From Polyrhizophydium stewartii (taxonomy: Eukaryota > Chytridiomycota > Chytridiomycetes > Rhizophydiales), in NCBI GenBank assembly GCA_027604665.1, contig JADGIZ010000335.1, positions 1-15,803 on the forward strand: a stretch of DNA of 15,803 nucleotides, read 5' to 3'. Below, one piece after another: positions 8,704 through 15,803 of the stretch. The notes below the pieces were generated by a model. It saw only the letters and a list, made by a program, of their open reading frames with translations, was not told where the DNA came from and searched no databases. A program made the position numbers and the translations under genes. Position 1 is the first letter of the stretch. Each line of letters begins with the position of its first letter.

Positions 8704-11700
8704 CTACTTGGCGCGTTCCTTGTGGATGCTCTCGACGCGCGGCATAAACTCGTCGTTGTACTGCAGATTCAGGCCCATGTCGATCGGGTCGTCCGAGGTC
8801 TTGAGCACGTACTTGACCTCGGCCATGATGGATTCTTTGGTCGCCAGCTCGCGCACCTGGTTGATGGCTGCCGTGCACTCGCGGTCGCCCACGAGCGAGT
8901 CGCGCAGAAAGATCTCGACCTCGGTCGGCGTCGCGCCGGCCAGGATATGTGGGTACGGGCCTGTCGAGTGGTTCGTCAGGCGGTTGGACGGCCCGCCGCC
9001 CGATGTGCCCGGCGCGCTCATGCCGCCGGACGCATTGGAGGCAGACTGCGGAGCTGCGCCGGTTGTTGGGGCCGCCGCGCCCTGTCCCAGTGGTGCTCCT
9101 GTGTTAGGCATGCCCATCGCGCCGCCTGCCGCGCCACCGCCAGCGCCAGCTGCCGCGCTGGCGGCTGCCGCGCTATCGATCTTGGCCGCGGCCGTGTCGG
9201 TCTCGACCAGATTCGAGAAGATGAGCCCGCACGCCAGCAGCACGCGCTCGGCCTCGCGGCGAACGCGGTCCGACTTGTCGGTCTCGAGCAGCGTGAACAC
9301 GGCCTCGCGCATGGCCTGGTCATCCGCAATGAGCCCGAGCTGCGCGATGGCGCGGATCGCCTCTGCGCGCACGGCGGCGTGCGGGTCATGGTGCACAGCC
9401 CAGTTGAGCGTCTCCCTGTTCTTGGGCTCCTTGCACCCGCTGCAGCCGAGCGCCTTGATGGCGTACGCGCGCACGCGGTGGTCGTGGTCGTCGAGCAGGT
9501 CAAGCAGCCCGTTGATGATCTCGCGGTCGCACGAAGCGAGCATGCACGCGACCTTGCACGCCTCGATGCGCACCGACGCGTACGAGTCGCGGAAGCAGCC
9601 CAGGAACACCTCGAGCGCGTCCTTGGTCATCACGGCCATGTACGACAGGCACCGCAGCGCGTCCACCCGCTTGACGGGGTCCGACGACCCCAGCAGCGCA
9701 ACGACCCAGTCAAAGATGGCGCGTCCTTGGCGCAGCTCACCGAGAGACACGCTCGCCGCGTCGCGCACGTCCTTGTTCCAGTCTGTCCACATTATCCCCA
9801 GAAGCACATCCACGCACTCCTTGACGACTTGCTTGTTATGCTCCAGAGCAGCCGGCGTCAGCTTGGCGTGCCGCGACCGCTGGAACTGGTGCTGGTACTG
9901 CTGCAGCTGTATCTGGTGCTGTTGCGCGGCCGTCGGTGGCTGGCCAGCGAGGTTCGCGGCAGACTGGCCCCGGCGCATTTCACCGGATGCGCCAAAGTTG
10001 GCCGACTGGGACAAGTCGCCGATGCCGCCTGGCTCGCCGCTTGAGGCTGCGTCAGAGACACCCGCACCTGATCTCGGCTTGCCTGCGCGACCAAGCCTCG
10101 GCGAACTCGCACTCAGGCTATCGCCCGACGGCCCACCGTCATCGCCAGACCCATGGGCAGCAGGCATGTCTCCGAGCCCGCTCGTGTCGGCCGCGTGCGA
10201 AGCAATGAGCAGCGCGCTGCTGGCCGACGTGCCGAGATCCGCGGCGCCGAGATCCTCGTCGCGGTCGCGCTCGTTGGTCGTCGTGCCCAGCGTGTGGAAC
10301 AGCGCGCGGATGGTGCCATCGTCGTCTGTGTCGAGCGCGTCCGGATCGCGCGGCGCAGGTGGCGGCGGCGGCGGCGGCGACAGCTTGGCGATCCAGACCT
10401 CGAGCAGATGGATCACGTCGAGCCGGACGCGCCAGCTCGTGTGCCGCGACCCCTTGAGCAGCATGGGCACAATCATGTCCACGTGCTGCATGTCGATCTC
10501 GCTGAACACCTTGCGCGCCATCATGCGCTTGTCGTCGTCCAAGTGGCCCAGCCCGCGCATGATCTGGCCCACCACTGTCTCGTTGATGGTGTTGGCCGCA
10601 ATGAACGTCAGTGCCGCCGCATCGCGCTCGTCGTCGGTGCCCTCCTTGAGCATCGTCGCCATCACGCCCTTGAAGATGAAGCTGTCCCACCGCGCGAGCT
10701 CTGACTGGCTCCCGAGCGCAATCAGCATGCGGCATGCGTCGTACTGCAGCGCCTTGTCCGTCTCCTCGCGCAGCCCCAGCGTCAGGGCCTTGACGATCCC
10801 GGCGCGCTCGACGCTCCCGGCCGCTGGCATCTGCGTGAGCGCCGTGAGCGGGCTTTCGAGAAAGTCGATCAGTGTATTGATCGGAACCGGGTTGGCGCGG
10901 TACTCTTGCACCGGGTCGCTGCTGCCCTTGCGCTCGGGCGGGTGGTGCCGCGTGTTCATCTTGACCAGCGTCACGAACCGCTCGATCGAGAACTTTGGCG
11001 GCGCAGCAGGCGCTGGCTCGCCGGGCAGCCTGCCCTCGGCGTCGCGCAGCTTGATGGGCTTGAAGATCGAGCCCCAGTCGAGAGGTTCCTTGATCGAGTG
11101 CGGGATGATGATCCGCTGCGCGGCAAGGTCAGCAAACATGGATGGTCATCGTGCACACGGCGGCGGCCACACAAACCTTGCCAAAGATCTCGCGCAGCCT
11201 GCCCGATACGGACTCGGACGCGGTTCGCTCGCCTGCAAGCGGGATGCCAAACTCGTCGACGTCGACCTCGGCCGTGCGTGCGTGTCGCGCGCGGTCATGC
11301 CCGCCCGACGCCGCGCGCTGCGCCGCTTCCTCGCGCGCGTGCGCTGCATCCCGCTCGGCGACGACGCTGCCGACCTCGGTCGACAGATCGTCAATCTCTT
11401 CTTCGGGAAGCTGCAGCGCAGCAGACGCGCTCTTGCCCGCCGCCTCGGCCTCGAGGGCCGCAACCTCGTCGGCAAGCGTCGGGATCGGATCCGCGTCGGC
11501 CGAGTCCACAATGCGGTTCACAAGCCCGCTCCACGCGCCGTGCCCAATGAACCGCTTGCGGCACTCGCGCTGCTGCTGGATCTTTTGGCGGCGCTGCGGC
11601 GAAAAAGGCGATGATGTATCCGCATCAACCGGCGGCTGTGGATGCGGTATGCTCTGCATTGACACTTTCTTTGCCGCCGTCCGTGCTCCATCGACATGCC

Positions 11701-13933
11701 CGTGCGAAGCCTCCAGGCCGCGTGCCGTCTTGATGTTCATGAACGTTTGCGAGACAGCAAGACGCCGCTCAATCTCGGGATCGAGCGAGAACGGGTCCGC
11801 GCTGCCGACATCGGCCGTGCTGCTGTGGCCAGTCAATGTGCGCCGCAGCATCGCTTCGTCGGCGGCGCGCAGCGTTTCATCAAGCACCTCGAGCCCAAAC
11901 TGGTTCTCGCGCGAGAGCCGCTTGAGGAAGCGATAGGTCGAGTGCGAGATGAGCCCCCTTGCGCCGCCTTGCTCAGCTTCGTCGGCGGCGGCGTGCACGC
12001 CTTGCATCTGTTGTCGGAACGCCGCCATTGACGCCGCCGCTGTGGCGCCAGGAATCGAGCGACGAGATGCACGGCCTTGCGTCTGTGTGGCCGTGTCGGG
12101 CTCGCCGGTCTGGCCGCTCTCGCCAGGATGGGCGGCCGCGGACGCACGCGATACGCCCGACTGCCGCGTCGCGGACGAGAAGCTTTGCTGGTGCAAGCCC
12201 TGCGCTTGTTTGGCCGACCCAGACTGCGAGCGAATGAGGCTGTCCTGGCTACCCGCACGCTCATCGGGCTGTCCAAACAGCGGATCTTGTTCCGGCGGCA
12301 GGGCGATGAGCGAGTCGGATGCGTCGAGCGTGCCGCCGTCCGTCGCGCCAGACTCTGCGAGAGACTCGCCTTTGATCGGGAACGCCATCTCGACAAAGCG
12401 CCGGATTGCCGCCTCATCGGCCAGCGGCTTGGGCGGCGGCGCGCGCTGGCTGGGCACTGGCTGTGTGCCATTCTGTCTTCGTGGCGGGGCTGGGGTAGTC
12501 GGCACGGTGACGCCGTCGGCCTCGTTGCCCGCCTCGATGATGGACGCCAGATTGACGTTTTCTGCGTGCTCCCAGACCCACAGCATGTACGCGAGGTTGC
12601 GCGGGCTCAGTACTTCGGCGACGGCTGGCGCGCCAGCGCCAAGCAAGTGGCCAAGATGGCTGCCACCGACGCCGCTCGACGCACCAAACCCCGCCGACGT
12701 CGATCGCTCGAATATCGTCTGCCGTTTGTCGGCACTGCCAGTTGCCGAAATTCGGCCGCTGTTTGCAAGTATCGACTGCCCGAGGAACGACGTCGGGGCG
12801 TGGAGCCCAGATCCAACGCTCGGCAGGTCGCGGAACACACCTCTGCGTGAACCAGAGCCTTCGGCCTTGTGGCTCATTGTGCTGTTCCGCCTTACCGACG
12901 GCGGCGGCTGGCGAAACGAGACAGTCGAGTGGTTGAGCCCCGCGCCGTTGGTTAATGGATCGTCGTCGCAGACAATCGAGAGCGTAGGCCGGTCCGGCGC
13001 AATGATCTCGGGCGGGACCGGAGGCCCTCCACTTGCGGTGCTCTGGCGCATACTACGCACGTTGCCGACGCTCGATTGGGTGTGGTGCGTCGACGAATAC
13101 ATGATCTCTCCGAGCATCGGAGGCCGCTTCATGCGCATCACACTCAGGCGGCGCGCGTCGTAGATGGACTCGCCCCTTGTGCGTTCGTCGGTGTCACGTC
13201 TGTCGAGGAAGCTACTCGCCTTGCTCTGCTGCCCGGCGGCACCGCCAGAGTACACATCCTCGCAGCCGTCGTCTTCAAAAAGCGCGATCTGGTGCTCGTT
13301 CAGCGCGCTGACGTCCGAGCCGGCGACGGATGGCGAGCGGCGCATCGAGGTCGACGCGCCGGTGCGCGAGACGGACGAGTACTGTGAGCGCGAGGCGACG
13401 GTGCCGCGGCGCGAGTCGACCACCCGCGTGGATACGGCGGGATCAAAGGTGAGGCCGCAGAGCAGGTCGGGCTTGCCCACGCTGGCGCGGGCAATGCGCT
13501 CGTCGTCGCGCAGCTGCTCGCCGATCGGCTCCAGATCCTTGAGCCGCGACAGGTAGTTCTCTGGGATCTTGACGGGCGGGCGAACAGACGGCACGCGGCT
13601 ATTGGGCACGAAGGGATGGTCGATAGCAGCAGCCACTGCGTTGGGGTGCGGCCGCCGCACGCGCAGGTCGACGCCCAGCACGATATCGCCGGTGATTTGC
13701 TTGGGCAGCGATTCCGCTGGTGCGAGCGTTGCGGCCGCCATGGCGGCCCGCCGCGCATCGCGGTACCGCTTGCGCACGTCACGGCTGAAGATCGTGTCCA
13801 TGAGCGGCTTGCGGTGCGGTCGTGGGAAGTCGGATGCGGGCAGGGCGTTGGGCACGTCGAGCAGGTTGCGGAAGCCCTTGCTCTTGGGCAGGCTGGCGCC
13901 GCCGTGCCGCGTGCGATGGCCCGCAGTCGACAT
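8704..13933 (-). CDS. Very large HEAT-repeat protein
   Basis: Two exons, 13933-11177 and 11115-8704, joined by a 61-nt intron (donor GTTTGT, branch CTGAC, acceptor CGCAG): 1,722 residues. Residues 1-919 are mostly low-complexity Ser/Pro/Gly/Ala-rich with ordered-looking islands: FSRDVRKRYRDARRAAM (about 49-65), YLSRLKDLEPIGEQLRDDE, LAYMLWVWEHAENVNLASII, and a helical TYRFLKRLSRENQFGLEVLD. Residues 920-1722 hold an alpha-helical repeat domain: helices from about 945 (FSIERFVTLVK), typical HEAT pairs such as VKALTLGLREETDKALQYDA and DPVKRVDALRCLSYMAV, VRIEACKVACMLAS, HRVRAYAIKALGCSG, VRAEAIRAIAQLGL. A disordered insert at about 1165-1340 carries a Pro run and a Gln-rich patch; an Ala/Gly-rich linker lies near 1560-1640, then a final helical segment. 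No enzyme motif, signal peptide or membrane span: a scaffold by architecture. It might be related to HEATR4-type proteins, but that is a guess. Start: Met at 13933; the in-frame Met at 14101 would add 56 residues and nearly touch the divergent gene. Confidence 0.85.
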
Positions 13934-14119
13934 TTCCGGAGAGTTGCTGCGGATGCGGAAAGGCGCATGACGAATCGCCGCGAGGCAGGGCCCGCTCGCA
14001 TCGCAGGGTTCGATCTCTGGCGGCTCGGGGATGCCAGATCCGCTGCAGCGCTCCTGAGGATGACGCCGATTTGGGATGCTGGCGAGCGGGTTTGGCGACA
14101 TCACTCCCGCGCCACGGCC
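13934..14119. promoter_or_regulatory. Divergent promoter between the HEAT gene and the TPR gene
   Basis: 186 bases between the two preferred start codons. Alternative in-frame Met codons fall inside it for both genes (14101 on the - strand, 14060 on the + strand); using both would make the coding sequences overlap head-to-head, which argues for the inner starts. No TATA-like element is visible. Confidence 0.45.
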
Positions 14120-15136
14120 ATGTCGACGAGGGGCGTGCGACTGGCGGCCGCCGTGGTCGGCGTGCCCGTCATCGCTGCAGGCGCTGCGTACGGCTACACG
14201 CAGTGGCACATGCGCCGCATCCCCGTGCCCGCACGCAAGCCGCTGCGCCGCGCCTTGCTGGCGCACAACTACGGCATTATGGACGCCGGCCTCGCCAGCA
14301 CCAACTACGAGGCCGCGATCCGCGAGTCGCTCGCCGCGGGTCTGCCGATGGGCAGCGACGTCGTCACGGGCATCATCGAGCACCTTGCGGACTACTACCG
14401 CAAGATCGGTGCCGTTGCCCAGCGCCGCGAGACGCTCGAGCGCCTCGTCGAGGCGGTCGCCATCGCGCCGCCGGGCGAGGCCAGCGCCGACCGCGAACAG
14501 CGCCTGCGCAGGGCGCTCAAGGCCGCGCAGTGGTCGGCCGAGGCCGCCGAAGAGGACGGCGACGGCGCGGCGGCGCAGGCGCACTACGAGTCGATTGTTG
14601 CGCTGTCGATGGTCTCGCCGCGAGATGAGCAGGTGCACGGCAACCTGGCGCCGACCACAGGCAGGATGCAGATCGGCAACTGGGCGACGCCGCGGCAGGT
14701 CGGCAGCTCGCTCGAGCAGCTCGGACGCCTGTACTCGGCGCACGGGCACCCCGGATGGGCCGCGCATGCGTACCAAAGAGCGCTCGAGATGCTTGAACTC
14801 GACACAGACCTGCCCCAAGTCGAGCGGCGGTGCCGGTCGTCGATCCTGCACAACAACCTGGCCGAGGTGCTGACGCAGGTATCCTCTGGACAGACGGCTC
14901 TCGCCTATGCGCTCGAGCTGGCGCTTCTGTCGGCCAGCATCGCGCGCGAGCCCGGACCTCGCGGCGCATGCGCCGTGTGCGAGCCCGTCGCGCTCTACAA
15001 CGCAGGATCGATCCTCGGCCTCATGGGGCAGCGCCAGCAGTCGCAGAAGTACCTGCAGCTGGCGCTTGCCCGCTCCAACACGATCGGGTACGCCGAAGGC
15101 GCCGAGCGTGCGCGGCGGGCGCTCGAGACGGCGTGA
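14120..15136 (+). CDS. Mitochondrial TPR protein, Mgr3/TTC19-like
   Basis: Single exon, 338 residues. The N-terminus is basic (MSTRGVR) followed by a hydrophobic span at about 7-25 (LAAAVVGVPVIAAGAAYGY) and a basic stretch (RRIPVPARKPLRR), as in inner-membrane proteins with one N-terminal anchor. The rest is tetratricopeptide helices: NYEAAIRESLAAGLPMGSDV, IIEHLADYYRKIGAVAQRRE, SLEQLGRLYSAHGHPGWAAH, AYQRALEMLELD, SILHNNLAEVLTQ, and a C-terminal pair with ALYNAGSILGLMGQRQQSQK, LALARSNTIGYAEGAERA. The last repeat, with a Cys-rich lead-in (GACAVCEP) and the IGYAEGAERA ending, resembles fungal Mgr3-type proteins and animal TTC19. Yeast Mgr3 is a substrate adaptor of the i-AAA protease Yme1 in the mitochondrial inner membrane; TTC19 acts on complex III. 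Which role applies cannot be told. An in-frame Met at 14060 would add 20 residues that could extend a presequence. It is the only complete gene here without an intron. Confidence 0.83.
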   Translation: MSTRGVRLAAAVVGVPVIAAGAAYGYTQWHMRRIPVPARKPLRRALLAHNYGIMDAGLASTNYEAAIRESLAAGLPMGSDVVTGIIEHLADYYRKIGAVAQRRETLERLVEAVAIAPPGEASADREQRLRRALKAAQWSAEAAEEDGDGAAAQAHYESIVALSMVSPRDEQVHGNLAPTTGRMQIGNWATPRQVGSSLEQLGRLYSAHGHPGWAAHAYQRALEMLELDTDLPQVERRCRSSILHNNLAEVLTQVSSGQTALAYALELALLSASIAREPGPRGACAVCEPVALYNAGSILGLMGQRQQSQKYLQLALARSNTIGYAEGAERARRALETA

Positions 15137-15395
15137 CGCACGCCGGACATGACTGCTCATTTGTGAGATCTCAAGCCTGTTTCGACCCTCATTATCATAA
15201 ACACGCACGCTGGCCTGCAGCCCAGCATCAACGTCCGTCCAAGCGCACGTTTAAGCAGCTGGCCATGCATCGCAGCTACGAGATGGTCGCTCTGCGCAAC
15301 GCCGGTGGCCGTTGCGAGGTCGGGTCGGATAAGATCAAGATGGCGGATCATCGGGCAACGATGTTGCCCTCTCCCTCCTCGTGTCGTCATCCCCG
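15137..15395. promoter_or_regulatory. Intergenic region
   Basis: About 260 bases, less GC-rich than the coding sequence, between the TPR gene and the tentative last gene. An AT-rich patch (CATTATCATAAAC, about 15190-15202) could serve 3'-end formation. A short GATAAGATCAAGATGG stretch is at about 15329-15344. No RNA gene or repeat was recognised. Confidence 0.35.
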
Positions 15396-15803
15396 ATGGC
15401 TGCTTGGCAGGGCCGTTGGCTCGCGAGCGTGCAGCAGCTGCAGAGGCAGCGGGAGAGGGGGCAGCGGTGGCTGGCCGGGGAGCAGCCGCATCCGCACGGC
15501 ACCAGCAAGGTGCTCGGCGTTGAATCCTCGTGCGTGGTGTCGTCACGCCCGCGGCGAAGCGCCGCGGATCGGCCAAGCCTTTACGCAGCGGCTCGACACC
15601 CCCGACCACCCGCGCGCCGCCCTGCGCACCCCCGCCGGCCACCGCAGCGCGCCGCATCGCCCGCGCGGCGGCCGCCGGCCCGCACTGCGCAGCGTGGGCA
15701 GGAGAACGCCTCGACCCGCCGTCCGGACGGCTGCAGCACGCCCTCAGGACACGCTGCCGCGGCGGCGGCTCGGGCCTGCCCACGCAGCACCTCGACCCCG
15801 CCC
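15396..15803 (+). CDS. Possible first exon of mitochondrial TsaD-family protein (Qri7/OSGEPL1), 3' partial
   Basis: From the ATG at 15396 the frame stays open to the window end. Its first 46 residues are basic and helical (MAAWQGRWLASVQQLQRQRE), like a mitochondrial presequence, and end in KVLGVESSC, matching the strand that opens Kae1/TsaD/Qri7 proteins (VLGIETSCDDT). The family makes the t6A modification on tRNA; the Cys form (rather than the GIEGSANK form of cytosolic Kae1) points to the mitochondrial Qri7/OSGEPL1 branch. The expected DDT does not follow; a GTGGTG donor begins exactly after the Cys codon at 15534, so the exon probably ends at 15533 and the rest is intron. TTACGCAG at 15585-15592 is a possible acceptor but does not restore the family sequence. 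The evidence is nine residues plus context, so this could be chance. Confidence 0.35.
   Translation, partial: MAAWQGRWLASVQQLQRQRERGQRWLAGEQPHPHGTSKVLGVESSCVVSSRPRRSAADRPSLYAAARHPRPPARRPAHPRRPPQRAASPARRPPARTAQRGQENASTRRPDGCSTPSGHAAAAAARACPRSTSTPP

Noticed and set aside
8483..11614. Open frame of 1,043 codons on the + strand across the HEAT gene
   Set aside because: Antisense shadow of a real gene in GC-rich DNA: its translation is Ser/Arg/Ala-biased without family motifs, and the opposite strand encodes regular HEAT helices and a proper intron.
11129..15208. The - strand frame of the HEAT gene being open all the way to 15208
   Set aside because: The part above 14101 is antisense to the TPR gene, whose TPR helices and membrane anchor are clear. 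The HEAT gene start is placed at 13933.
15157..15783. A 208-residue frame on the - strand at the right edge
   Set aside because: Arg/Ala/Pro-rich composition with no recognisable domain; typical of chance open frames in this base composition.
1..15803. Search for mobile elements, CRISPR arrays, tRNA/rRNA genes or a defence-type cluster
   Set aside because: None seen: no terminal inverted repeats, transposase or reverse transcriptase motifs, no regularly spaced repeats, and all sizeable regions are explained by intron-bearing housekeeping-type genes.

Overview
This is a eukaryotic nuclear window. It is very GC-rich and every gene but one is broken by short GT-AG introns, 61-112 nt where both ends are set. 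Their 5' sites are often GTGCGT or GTGAGT, and most have a CTGAC/CTAAC-type branch point 15-35 nt before the acceptor. Gene spacing is tight (18-260 bp). The protein set is ORC3, a p24-delta cargo receptor, a SETD3-type SET protein, a large HEAT-repeat protein, a fungal Mgr3-type mitochondrial TPR protein and possibly Qri7/OSGEPL1. This suits a fungus, probably an early-diverging (chytrid-like) one, because a SETD3 orthologue is absent from budding yeast as far as I recall. The organism call is inference.

Layout. 104-833 (+): 3' part of a TMED10/Erv25 gene; its 5' end is outside the window or in the CCG-rich first 100 bases. 922-4052 (-): complete ORC3, nine exons, 833 residues, convergent with TMED10. 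4105-6362 (+): an unrecognised Gln/Ala-rich coiled-coil protein, two exons, 723 residues, sharing a 52-bp head-to-head promoter with ORC3. 6417-8598 (+): SETD3-like protein, ten exons, 489 residues. 8704-13933 (-): one very large HEAT-repeat protein, two exons, about 1,722 residues, convergent with SETD3. 14120-15136 (+): single-exon Mgr3/TTC19-like TPR protein, divergent from the HEAT gene. 15396-15803 (+): tentative first exon of a mitochondrial Qri7/OSGEPL1 (TsaD-family) gene, running off the window.

The exon models were built by hand: each junction keeps the reading frame, and for TMED10, ORC3 and SETD3 the joined protein follows the family alignment through the junctions. The genes belong to unrelated pathways (secretion, replication licensing, actin methylation, mitochondrial quality control, possibly tRNA modification). 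No operon-like system, CRISPR array, transposon, rRNA or tRNA gene was seen. The most unusual items are the uncharacterised polyglutamine coiled-coil protein, the HEAT giant with a 919-residue low-complexity N-terminal half, the SETD3 orthologue with an active-site Trp-to-Phe change, and the TMED10 ER-retrieval signal that exists only after splicing of a 12-nt last exon.
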